Origin: Thermodesulfobacteriales bacterium
GTDB lineage: Bacteria > Desulfobacterota_D > UBA1144 > Nemesobacterales > UBA2774
Length of the DNA stretch: 14,314 nt
NCBI GenBank assembly: GCA_004525335.1
Contig: SPCL01000048.1
Span: 1 to 14,314 of the forward strand
Direction of reading: 5' to 3'
Shown here: in pieces, positions 1 through 5,968 of the stretch
Layout: every line of letters begins with the position of its first letter
How positions within the stretch are numbered: the stretch's first letter is position 1
Translations under genes and position numbers: made by a program
The notes under the pieces: model-generated
Told to the model about the DNA's origin: nothing
What the model saw: only the letters and a program-made list of their open reading frames with translations
The model's database searches: none

Positions 1-27
1 GAATTAGCACGGGGGGGGGTGACAAAA

Positions 28-471
28 ATGTCACCCAAAGAATACACAAGTAATAATAAGAATATTAGTATAGGAACCCTCGAGAAAAGCAGTACTTATA
101 GTAGGGCTGAAAAAAGCTCAAGCAATGGCGACGGAAAAGCAAAAGAAAGGGTTAGTAAAGATTTTAGAGATAGCATTTTTAGAAACAGAATATTTGAGAT
201 ATATGATAACCTCTATGACATAAAGCCGATCAAAGAATTGGTTGATGAAGGAACCCAAAGAGCTTGCAAAGACCTAATGGTAAATAGGGCAAAAGATCTT
301 GAGAAGTTAGGGATTGATATAGACGTAAAATTAATAGTAAAAAGAATTAAAAATAATTTCCCTTACAGTGAGATTCCAACTAACGACTCAAAGGCTAGAA
401 ATTTTTACACAGCCACCATTTGTAACCTAGTAGCAGATTCTGTATCCGATCTTGTTTTACAAAACCAGTAA
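28..471 (+). CDS. hypothetical protein, lysine-rich, possibly extending past the left edge
   Basis: I do not recognise this protein (147 aa from the ATG at 28). The first 50 residues or so are rich in Ser, Asn, Lys and Glu and look disordered. The rest looks helical and charged, with no signal peptide, membrane segment or known motif. The ATG at 28 is preceded by a G9 run (11-19) and then TGA, so GGGGGTGA can serve as a Shine-Dalgarno site 8 nt upstream. A GTG at 19 in the same frame is an alternative. The frame is open to base 1, so a longer protein starting outside the window, or one disrupted at the G run, cannot be excluded. The next gene has its own promoter at 485-515, so this looks like the last gene of a separate unit. 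No clear terminator follows it. Coding is likely; function is unknown. Confidence 0.55.
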   Translation: MSPKEYTSNNKNISIGTLEKSSTYSRAEKSSSNGDGKAKERVSKDFRDSIFRNRIFEIYDNLYDIKPIKELVDEGTQRACKDLMVNRAKDLEKLGIDIDVKLIVKRIKNNFPYSEIPTNDSKARNFYTATICNLVADSVSDLVLQNQ

Positions 472-484
472 GCCTGTGCAACTG

Positions 485-515
485 TTGACTTTTATCTGTA
501 TCGATTTAATATAAT
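485..515 (+). promoter_or_regulatory. sigma70-like promoter for the thiolase-like/DUF35 unit
   Basis: TTGACT at 485-490 and a perfect TATAAT at 510-515 are separated by 19 bp, slightly longer than ideal. The transcript would start near 522, giving a 5' leader of about 28 nt that contains GGGGGAG (537-543) just upstream of the ATG at 550. An alternative -10 (TAATAT, 507-512) would give 16 bp spacing. Confidence 0.55.
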
Positions 516-549
516 CTCCCACAAAAATACAATACAGGGGGAGATATAC

Positions 550-1761
550 ATGGCCAGTGATATCCCAGGTACCAAAGAAGCTCGGGAAGTCCTTAAGAAA
601 CATAAAATTGTCATAGCCGGAGTCGGCGAGACAGAGCAAGGCAAAATTCCCGATCGCAGTTCTTTTCATTTTCTATCCCAAGCTTCAAAATTAGCAATTG
701 AAGACGCAGGAATTAAAAAAACAGACGTAGATGGATTGGTAACAGCATTTTCTCTTGTAGAGCATACGTTTATGCATTGCACAACATTTGCTGATTACTT
801 TGGAATGAAGCCGAAATTCTTTACTTCGGTTGCAATAGGCGGCGCCACTGCGGTATGGATGGCTGCTGAGGCGGCTATGGCAATAGCATCAGGACAAGCA
901 GAAGTTGTTCTTTGTGTAAGAGGTGACAACACCCTCTCTGGTATATCGTCTTCCGGCATGCTCGCTCTTATTAGAGAGATGTGCCACGGCGAGTTTGAAT
1001 TCCCATACGGCTTAACCACCCCTGGAGGGTATGCACTTGCGGCACAGAGATACTTACACGACTATGGTGCCACAAGGGAGCAGCTTGCAGCTGTCGCGGT
1101 AACAATGAGAAAACATGCGGCCTTGAAAGAGAACGCAATGAACAAAGATCCTCTCACGATAGAGGAAGTTATTAATTCAAGAATCATAGCTGAACCGCTA
1201 ACCAAGTACGACTGCTCCATTATCTCAGATGGAGGAGCGGCTTTTATTGTCACAACAGAAGCCAAAGCAAAAGAACTTGGCATTGAGAACGGCCTTGCTT
1301 ACTTACTCGGCATGGGCCAGGGTTACTCACACCAGTACATGACAACACTTGAGAACCTGGATCAAATTTACAACGCAATAAACCGTTCAGGCCAGAAAGC
1401 TTTTCAAACAGCGGGGCTTGGCGTAGATGATGTTGATCTTGCTTACTTGTATGATTGTTTTACGATAACCGTTCTTTTGGAGCTAGAAGGTCTGGGGTTT
1501 GTTCCTAAAGGGGAGGGCGGAGCATTTGCTCTTGAGGGACGTATGGAAATCGGAAAAGATTTACCGGTTAACACTCACGGCGGGTTATTATCCCAAGCTC
1601 ATCTAGGCGCCATGCATCATGTTGTGGAGGCTACACTACAGCTAAGAGGAGACGCCGGACCTAGGCAGGTAGGGGATGCAGAAGTTGCGATTGTTCATGG
1701 CAACGGTGGCATCGTATCTGCTCACAGCACAATACTATTGGGGAAAGAACCCCTTTCTTAA
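550..1761 (+). CDS. SCP-x/Ltp2-type thiolase-fold protein lacking the catalytic cysteine
   Basis: This 403-aa thiolase-fold protein most resembles the lipid-transfer/SCP-x branch, which includes the steroid aldolase Ltp2. The usual nucleophile segment (GACGSG in the thiolase at 3715) reads IGGATA here, so the Cys is Gly98. The usual HDAF motif reads YDCF, with Tyr301 in place of His. The GHPIGATG region reads SQAHLGAMHH, keeping His351, within an NTHGGLLS...QLRG C-terminus typical of Ltp2-like proteins. Without the Cys it should not perform ordinary thiolysis. By analogy with Ltp2 it may be a retro-aldolase acting on a beta-hydroxyacyl-CoA, but the substrate is unknown. The DUF35 gene begins 20 bp downstream and a MaoC hydratase follows, matching the partners of the Ltp2 complex. 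The start is set by GGGGGAG 6 nt upstream. A non-catalytic scaffold is the main alternative. Confidence 0.85.
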   Translation: MASDIPGTKEAREVLKKHKIVIAGVGETEQGKIPDRSSFHFLSQASKLAIEDAGIKKTDVDGLVTAFSLVEHTFMHCTTFADYFGMKPKFFTSVAIGGATAVWMAAEAAMAIASGQAEVVLCVRGDNTLSGISSSGMLALIREMCHGEFEFPYGLTTPGGYALAAQRYLHDYGATREQLAAVAVTMRKHAALKENAMNKDPLTIEEVINSRIIAEPLTKYDCSIISDGGAAFIVTTEAKAKELGIENGLAYLLGMGQGYSHQYMTTLENLDQIYNAINRSGQKAFQTAGLGVDDVDLAYLYDCFTITVLLELEGLGFVPKGEGGAFALEGRMEIGKDLPVNTHGGLLSQAHLGAMHHVVEATLQLRGDAGPRQVGDAEVAIVHGNGGIVSAHSTILLGKEPLS

Positions 1762-1781
1762 GAAAAAGGAGATCATGAAAA

Positions 1782-2204
1782 ATGGCTGAAGAAAAAACAT
1801 ACAATAAACCACTTCCGGATTTTCGCCCGGAAACCAAACCATACTGGGAAGGCTGTAAAAACCACGCGCTTGTTCTCCCTAGATCCAAAGAAACAGGGAA
1901 GTTCTTCTTCTACCCGCGCGCAATGTCCCCCGGGGACGATATGTCCGAGGACATAGAATGGGTTGAAGCAAGCGGAAAGGCTACCGTGTGGACATATGCA
2001 ATTCATCACATGGGTCCTTCAAAAGCCTACAAAGGGGATCCCCCTTATGTGGTAGCGCTCGTAGAGATGGAAGAGGGCGTTAAAATGATGACCAATATCA
2101 TCGACGTAGACCCCCATGATGTTTATATAGGAATGGAAGTAGAAGTTGTCTACGACGACATTACAGATGAAGTAACCTTGCCTAAGTTTAAACCAGTTAA
2201 ATAA
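1782..2204 (+). CDS. DUF35 OB-fold protein, degenerate zinc ribbon, partner of the thiolase-like protein
   Basis: This 140-aa protein has the DUF35 layout: an N-terminal helix (PETKPYWEGC), a short region where the rubredoxin-like zinc ribbon normally sits, then an OB-fold with a typical strand pattern (GKATVWTYAIHH; PPYVVALVEMEEGVKMMTNI). DUF35 proteins bind acyl-CoA and form complexes with thiolase-fold enzymes, as in archaeal acetoacetyl-CoA thiolase/HMG-CoA synthase and in Ltp2-ChsH2. The canonical RCxxCG and PRxxCPxC cysteines are all replaced: RSKETG at 34-39 and PRAMSPGD at 45-52, i.e. Ser35, Thr38, Ser49 and Asp52. Cys25, just before the ribbon, is the only cysteine. The gene starts 20 bp after the thiolase-like stop, with AAGGAG at 1766-1771. 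The ATG at 1775 is out of frame and stops after four codons. Confidence 0.85.
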   Translation: MAEEKTYNKPLPDFRPETKPYWEGCKNHALVLPRSKETGKFFFYPRAMSPGDDMSEDIEWVEASGKATVWTYAIHHMGPSKAYKGDPPYVVALVEMEEGVKMMTNIIDVDPHDVYIGMEVEVVYDDITDEVTLPKFKPVK

Positions 2205-2222
2205 GCAAGCGTAGCTTGTTTT
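2203..2222 (+). terminator. short hairpin with T4 at the DUF35 stop codon
   Basis: AAGCAAGC (2203-2210) pairs with GCTTGTTT (2214-2221), one G-U pair, loop GTA. Only four Ts follow (2219-2222), and the stem overlaps the TAA stop. It could be a weak or partial terminator that lowers expression of the MaoC gene. Confidence 0.35.
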
Positions 2223-2241
2223 AAATTAAGAAATAAACCCT

Positions 2242-2270
2242 CACGGCTCAGGTTGTTAACTTGGGCCGTG
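2242..2270 (+). promoter_or_regulatory. 13-bp stem-loop between DUF35 and MaoC genes
   Basis: CACGGCTCAGGTT (2242-2254) pairs along its whole length with AACTTGGGCCGTG (2258-2270) with two G-U pairs and a 3-nt loop. It is followed by ATTATATTCT rather than a T run, so it is a poor intrinsic terminator. It may instead stabilise mRNA ends, mark a processing site or be an attenuator. It lies 33 bp upstream of the MaoC start. Confidence 0.5.
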
Positions 2271-2302
2271 ATTATATTCTAAATCGGAAGGAGGTCATAA
2301 AA

Positions 2303-2758
2303 ATGGCAGAGGATACAAGAGTTTTTTACGAAGATTTGGAAGTAGATGCGGAGCATAAAAGCACAGGGCGTACTATCACGGAAACCGATGTAGTAAGCTT
2401 TGCCGGGCTCTCCGGTGATTTCAACAATATGCATATAGATGAAGAATTCGCACAGAAAACCGTGTTCAAGGGTAGAGTAGCGCACGGACTATGCGTTCTC
2501 TCTGTAGCTTCGGGACTATGGTTTACAATGCCCCGTTTGGCTACAATTGCTTTTATGGGACTTGAAGACTGGAGATTCTCAGGCGCCGTAAAATTTGGCG
2601 ACACAATTCATATCACGCGTAAGCTTGTAGAGAAGAGAGAGCACAAAAGACCCAACATGGGCTTTCTTATATTTGAGGTTCTGGTTCATAATCAGAGCGG
2701 CGAAGTTGTCCAAAAGGGTAAATGGGTGATTTTGGTACAAAGAAGGGAAGGTGAATGA
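2303..2758 (+). CDS. MaoC-family (R)-specific enoyl-CoA hydratase
   Basis: This 151-aa single hot-dog-fold protein has the MaoC/PhaJ hydratase signature GDFNNMHIDEEFA...GRVAHGL at residues 38-62. Asp39 and His44 are the expected catalytic pair and His61-Gly62 completes the motif. The family hydrates trans-2-enoyl-CoA to (R)-3-hydroxyacyl-CoA, or runs in reverse. The start is the ATG at 2303, preceded by AAGGAGG (2288-2294). An in-frame ATG at 2261 would add 14 residues, lies inside the upstream stem-loop and lacks a ribosome-binding site, so I reject it. Downstream of the thiolase-like and DUF35 genes, it could supply the 3-hydroxyacyl-CoA for an aldolase step. This is inferred from steroid clusters, where the MaoC protein (ChsH1) works with a MaoC-DUF35 fusion (ChsH2). 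A terminator follows. Confidence 0.88.
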   Translation: MAEDTRVFYEDLEVDAEHKSTGRTITETDVVSFAGLSGDFNNMHIDEEFAQKTVFKGRVAHGLCVLSVASGLWFTMPRLATIAFMGLEDWRFSGAVKFGDTIHITRKLVEKREHKRPNMGFLIFEVLVHNQSGEVVQKGKWVILVQRREGE

Positions 2759-2842
2759 TTTCTGCTCAAACCTCTTTTTTTTTAAAAATATATTAAAAAT
2801 TGTATGACCCCGGCTTTTCAAAGGTTTAATTTATCTAATATG

Positions 2843-2884
2843 CCCTGATCATTGAATAATTTCTTTTTATGATCGGGGTTTTTT
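2843..2884 (+). terminator. intrinsic terminator after the MaoC gene
   Basis: CCCTGATCAT (2843-2852) pairs with ATGATCGGGG (2869-2878) with one G-U pair. A T6 run follows (2879-2884). It lies 85 bp after the MaoC stop and closes the thiolase-like/DUF35/MaoC region. The stretch in between carries a T9 run (2775-2783) but no other structure I can support. Confidence 0.75.
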
Positions 2885-2917
2885 CTGTAAATTATGTCTA
2901 ATTTTTAAAAAAGTGTC

Positions 2918-2945
2918 TTGACATAGACATGCAAGATGTGATAAA
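2918..2945 (+). promoter_or_regulatory. promoter of the AmiS/UreI-type channel gene
   Basis: A perfect -35 TTGACA (2918-2923) is followed after 16 bp by GATAAA (2940-2945), with the extended -10 TG at 2937-2938. The transcript would start near 2952, giving a leader of about 88 nt. Confidence 0.6.
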
Positions 2946-2965
2946 TCCTATTTCATAGAGAAAAC

Positions 2966-3004
2966 TTTGTGGAAGGTGGAAAGTCCACAAAAAAACTCCA
3001 CAAG
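2966..3004 (+). promoter_or_regulatory. leader with competing stem-loops upstream of the channel gene
   Basis: TTTGTGGA (2966-2973) can pair with TCCACAAA (2984-2991). The inner GTGGA (2976-2980) can pair with the same TCCAC (2984-2988), loop AAG. A second CCACAAG (2998-3004) can also pair with CTTTGTGG, with one G-U. These pairings exclude one another, as in an RNA switch. I recognise no known riboswitch class, and none of the ACGR loops of a guanidine-II riboswitch are present. The perfect Shine-Dalgarno site AAGGAGGT (3022-3029) lies 18 nt downstream. Confidence 0.35.
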
Positions 3005-3039
3005 TAAAATACAATAACTTTAAGGAGGTATGGAGAGAA

Positions 3040-3579
3040 ATGGCAATAGATATGTTGCTTGGATATGTTTTGTTACTTGTAGGTTTCGTGTTTTTCTGTA
3101 ACGGTATGACCGTTTTGGGAAAAACAGGAGCTAAAGAAGTAGGAGTATTAAACTTTGCAGTTGGTGTACTTATCCTGATCGCAGCTTGGCAGTTACATAA
3201 TGAGGGTTTGACTGCTGCCACTGCTTTAGTTTCCGTGTTTGCCCTGATTTATTTCATGGTTGCTGGAATCTTTATTCATGGATATGACGCTAAAGGTCTT
3301 GGATGGTATTGCTTGTTTGCCACAATCGTGTTCATTTGGTACGGCTACCACTTCTATGGACTAGAAGCTGTAATTCCTGGCATGCAGTACTATGCTCTCT
3401 TCTGTTGGGCATGGGCGTTGCTAGTGTTCTTGGCTTTCTTAGTATTCGCTCTAGGAAAGGCAATTGCTCCTGCAGTTGCATGGCTATTTATTATTGAAGC
3501 GTTCCTAACACTTATGATTCCTGGAATGCTACTTCTTACCGGCAAATGGGGACCACTTACGGCTCTCAGCGCTGGTTAA
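3040..3579 (+). CDS. AmiS/UreI-family amide/urea channel
   Basis: This 179-aa integral membrane protein has six predicted helices (about 4-24, 35-52, 60-80, 87-103, 117-137 and 143-166). It matches AmiS/UreI along its length: VLLLVGFVFFCNG near the N-terminus, LNFAVG in helix 2, a GWYCLFA segment in helix 4, WAWALLVF in helix 5 and WLFIIEAFLTLMIPGMLL in helix 6, which resembles the end of H. pylori UreI. The family passes small uncharged solutes such as urea or short amides across the inner membrane. There is no urease or amidase gene nearby, so the solute is uncertain. The gene has its own promoter, a perfect AAGGAGGT ribosome site and a strong terminator. It therefore looks like a well-expressed single-gene unit. 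The ATG at 3030 is out of frame. Confidence 0.85.
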   Translation: MAIDMLLGYVLLLVGFVFFCNGMTVLGKTGAKEVGVLNFAVGVLILIAAWQLHNEGLTAATALVSVFALIYFMVAGIFIHGYDAKGLGWYCLFATIVFIWYGYHFYGLEAVIPGMQYYALFCWAWALLVFLAFLVFALGKAIAPAVAWLFIIEAFLTLMIPGMLLLTGKWGPLTALSAG

Positions 3580-3616
3580 TAATTAGAAAAATATTTATAA
3601 CAGAGTTTGATTACCG

Positions 3617-3654
3617 AAGGGGGTTATGGACATAGAGCCATGACCCCTTTTTTT
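3617..3654 (+). terminator. strong intrinsic terminator after the channel gene
   Basis: AAGGGGGTTATGG (3617-3629) pairs with CCATGACCCCTTT (3638-3650) with two G-U pairs and an 8-nt loop. A T7 run follows (3648-3654). Confidence 0.85.
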
Positions 3655-3673
3655 ATTTCTGTTTGTTTTTAGA

Positions 3674-3679
3674 TATAAT
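3674..3679 (+). promoter_or_regulatory. candidate -10 box for the second thiolase gene
   Basis: A perfect TATAAT lies 35 bp upstream of the ATG at 3715. The -35 region falls within the T-rich tail of the preceding terminator and has no good match, so the promoter call rests on the -10 and on its position directly after a terminator. Confidence 0.4.
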
Positions 3680-3714
3680 ATTTGTGCAAACTAAAGTAAG
3701 CCGGAGGTTTTGTA

Positions 3715-4866
3715 ATGAGAGACGTATATATCTTGGGTGTGGGAACAACCCCTTGCGGCAGGTTTCCTGATAAAGGCGCCCATATACTGGGTCGCGACGC
3801 AGTATGGGCTGCAATAAAGGATGCGGGAATTTATCCTAGAAAAATAGAGATCGCATTTTGCGGACATGTTTATCAAGGAATGGGAGTAGGGCAGAGAACT
3901 CTTAAGGAAATTGGCCTAGTTGGACAGCCCACTATCAATGTTGAGGGAGCATGCGGTAGCGGAACCCTTTCTTTTTGGGAAGCCTGGAGAACTATTGCAT
4001 ACGGACAGTATGATATTGCTTTAGCCTTGGGCGTTGAAAATCTTAGCAGGGTTTTATCGGGAGGGCCGTTGCCCTTAGAGGAAGATGATATTGAGGTTGC
4101 TCTCGGAATGGGAATGCCAGGCTTGTATGCGATGAGAGCCAAGAGATATATGATGGAATACGATGTCACACCTGAGCAGCTCGCAAAAGTTGTGGTGAAG
4201 AGCAGGTATCACGCATCACTTAATCCAATAGCGCAATATAAAAAAGAAATGACGATAGATGAAGTTTTAGACTCGCCTATGATTGCCGACCCGCTTACAC
4301 GTAACATGTGCTGTCCTGTTGGAGACGCAGCAGCAGCAGCGGTGCTTTGTTCTGCAGATCTGGTTGACAAGCTGGCGACCAAAACACCGATTAAGGTACT
4401 CGGCTGCGTAGCTCAGTCCGGGAAGTACTCAAGCCCTACAGGGCTCACTTGCGATCCTTCTGAAAACGTTATGAGGACCTCTAAAATGGCCTACGAAATG
4501 GCAGGGCTTGGTCCTGAGGATATGGATGTGGCGGAGATACACGACGCTTTCTCAATAGCTGAGATGATGGTATATGAGTCACTTGGTTTCTGTGGGAAAG
4601 GGGAGGGCGCTAGACTGATAGAGGACGGAAGCACTTGGGTAAACAGCGGCGGCGTTGCTGTTAATCCTGGAGGGGGATTGCTCTCCAGAGGTCATCCCAT
4701 AGGCGCAACTGGTCTTCTTCAGGTTGCAGAGATTGTATGGCAGCTCCGCGGAGAGGCAGGCAAGCGTCAGCAGGAAAACGCCAACGTTGGAATAATTGAG
4801 ACGATGGGCGGTGCACAACCTTCTATGGACGGTATAACCTGTGTTGTAAGTGTATTGGGCAAATAA
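3715..4866 (+). CDS. thiolase, SCP-x type, catalytic cysteine present
   Basis: This 383-aa thiolase is close in length to the SCP-x/archaeal acetyl-CoA acetyltransferase branch. Catalytic residues are visible: Cys80 in VEGACGSG, His276 in IHDAFS and His327 in SRGHPIGATG. The C-terminal segment reads IETMGGAQPS, so the second catalytic Cys of classical biosynthetic thiolases is absent, as is usual in this branch. The reaction should be cleavage of a 3-ketoacyl-CoA or condensation of acyl-CoAs; chain length cannot be read from the sequence. It is a divergent paralogue of the Cys-less protein at 550-1761. The start is set by GGAGG at 3703-3707. No DUF35 gene is adjacent, so it may use the one at 1782 or act alone. 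The broken sir2 gene begins 84 bp downstream with no terminator between, so they may be co-transcribed. Confidence 0.88.
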   Translation: MRDVYILGVGTTPCGRFPDKGAHILGRDAVWAAIKDAGIYPRKIEIAFCGHVYQGMGVGQRTLKEIGLVGQPTINVEGACGSGTLSFWEAWRTIAYGQYDIALALGVENLSRVLSGGPLPLEEDDIEVALGMGMPGLYAMRAKRYMMEYDVTPEQLAKVVVKSRYHASLNPIAQYKKEMTIDEVLDSPMIADPLTRNMCCPVGDAAAAAVLCSADLVDKLATKTPIKVLGCVAQSGKYSSPTGLTCDPSENVMRTSKMAYEMAGLGPEDMDVAEIHDAFSIAEMMVYESLGFCGKGEGARLIEDGSTWVNSGGVAVNPGGGLLSRGHPIGATGLLQVAEIVWQLRGEAGKRQQENANVGIIETMGGAQPSMDGITCVVSVLGK

Positions 4867-4950
4867 ATACATAAGCTCGATTTAGAGTAAATAGATAGAA
4901 GGCCAATTAGAAGGGGTGACAATATCCACGTTTTTGTAACAATTCCAGAT

Positions 4951-5719
4951 GTGGAGGATCTGAACAATAAAGCTAAGATCTTTTTGGATTTAGTTTTATC
5001 CTCATCAAATGTTGTAGCGTTTACGGGGGCAGGTATTAGCACTGACTCCGGAATCCCTGATTACCGCTCTCCGGGGACGGGTATTTGGGAAAAAATCGAC
5101 CAGTCCGTTGTATCCATTGATGGTTTTGTGAGAGAGCCGTTTCGCTATTATGATTATTCCCTCGAGCTTTATGCTGCAAGAAAGGCCGCGAAACCAAATA
5201 TAGCTCATTACCTTTTGGCAGAGCTTGAAAATAGAGGTGCTTTAAAGGGAATTATTACACAAAATGTGGATGGTCTTCACCAGGAAGCCGGCTCTGGGCA
5301 TGTTCACGAACTTCATGGCTCACTAAGACAGGCTGTGTGTTTGGATTGCAGCGCGCTTCAATCAATGGATGAGGCTATGGATAGGGTTATCTCGGGAGAA
5401 CCCCCCCCCGTTATGTAATGACTGTGGAGGGGTTCTTAAGCCAAATGCGGTGTTTTTTGGAGAGATGTTGCCCCGAATGCCCTGGGAGTGCTCTCTTGAG
5501 CTCTCTCGCAGCGCTGATCTCTTTATTACCATCGGTTCTTCTCTTCAAGTATCTCCTGCAAATACTCTCCCGGACTTAGCGCTTCAAGCTGGGGCAAAGC
5601 TCGTTATACTAAATTTTACTCCCACCCCCTTTGATTCAGATGCGGAAATATTAATAAATCATCAAATAGGCGAGTTTTCATCGGCAGTTATGGAGCTTCT
5701 AAATTCTAGAAATACCTAA
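4951..5719 (+). pseudogene. Sir2-family NAD-dependent protein deacylase, frameshifted at a C9 run
   Basis: Two overlapping frames together make a complete 255-aa sirtuin. The first (4951-5418) carries GAGIS at 26-30, GIPDYR at 34-39, TQNVDGLH at 103-110, the catalytic His122 in ELHGS and the first zinc pair CLDC (Cys130, Cys133). The second carries the other zinc pair CNDC, then KPNAVFFGEMLP, GSSLQVSPA and LVILNFTPT. The frame breaks in the C9 run at 5401-5409; removing one C restores ...SGEPPPLCNDC. Sirtuins remove acyl groups from lysines using NAD+, and a role in regulating the neighbouring acyl-CoA enzymes would fit. The break could be a sequencing error, slippage-based phase variation or a true mutation. 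The GTG at 4951 lacks a good ribosome site, while AAGGGGTGA (4911-4919) lies further upstream with no standard in-frame start, so the exact start is uncertain. Confidence 0.85.
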
Positions 5720-5747
5720 AAATGCTATTTTTTGTACCCATTTTACC

Positions 5748-5776
5748 AAAATTAAGCCTCTGACTTAATTTTTTTT
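5748..5776 (+). terminator. AT-rich intrinsic terminator after sir2
   Basis: AAAATTAAG (5748-5756) pairs with CTTAATTTT (5764-5772), loop CCTCTGA. A T8 run (5769-5776) follows. The stem has only one G-C pair, so termination may be inefficient. Confidence 0.5.
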
Positions 5777-5796
5777 CCTTATTATAAAAAAACCTA

Positions 5797-5826
5797 TTGA
5801 CAAGTGCCCCTAATCTTTGATATAAG
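5797..5826 (+). promoter_or_regulatory. strong promoter of the acetoacetate-decarboxylase-family pair
   Basis: A perfect -35 TTGACA (5797-5802) and TATAAG (5821-5826) are spaced 18 bp apart, with an extended -10 TG at 5818-5819. The predicted start near 5833 leaves an unusually long leader of about 135 nt before the ATG at 5969. Confidence 0.75.
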
Positions 5827-5867
5827 TACTTGAGATGGGGTTTCAGACGTAGCTGTAATCAAGATAA

Positions 5868-5890
5868 TATTTAAATACTTTATTTAAATA
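5868..5890 (+). repeat. tandem palindromes TATTTAAATA in the ADC leader
   Basis: TATTTAAATA occurs twice (5868-5877 and 5881-5890), separated by CTT. Each copy is a perfect palindrome, and together they also form a 10-bp stem with a 3-nt loop. They lie about 35-55 bp downstream of the predicted transcription start. A repressor operator or a leader hairpin are both possible. Confidence 0.6.
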
Positions 5891-5896
5891 AACAAC

Positions 5897-5960
5897 GAAT
5901 ACGGTTGCGTTTTCTCCACTAGGGTTGGTAACAATCCGGTTAAAATCTATATTAGGAGGT
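5897..5960 (+). promoter_or_regulatory. structured 5' leader: two hairpins, then a strong ribosome-binding site
   Basis: GAATACG (5897-5903) pairs with CGTTTTC (5908-5914), one mismatch, loop GTTG. GGGTTG (5922-5927) pairs with CAATCC (5932-5937) around GTAA, a GNRA-type tetraloop. The Shine-Dalgarno site AGGAGGT (5954-5960) follows, 8 nt before the ATG. I do not recognise a known riboswitch class. The GNRA loop and the length of the leader suggest RNA structure with a role. Confidence 0.4.
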
Positions 5961-5968
5961 TTGTATAT

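Noticed and set aside
2261..2302. Start of the MaoC gene at 2261
   Set aside because: That ATG lies inside a stem-loop and has no ribosome site. The ATG at 2303 has AAGGAGG at proper distance.
2950..3039. Guanidine or other known riboswitch upstream of the AmiS/UreI gene
   Set aside because: No ACGR hairpin loops or other class-defining motifs are present; only generic competing stems are seen.
5170..5181. Y-x-x-R motif (Tyr74, Arg77) suggesting a desuccinylase-type sirtuin
   Set aside because: The spacing to the following PNIAH segment is six residues shorter than in E. coli CobB, and the overall sequence looks closer to Thermotoga-type Sir2, so acyl specificity should not be assigned.
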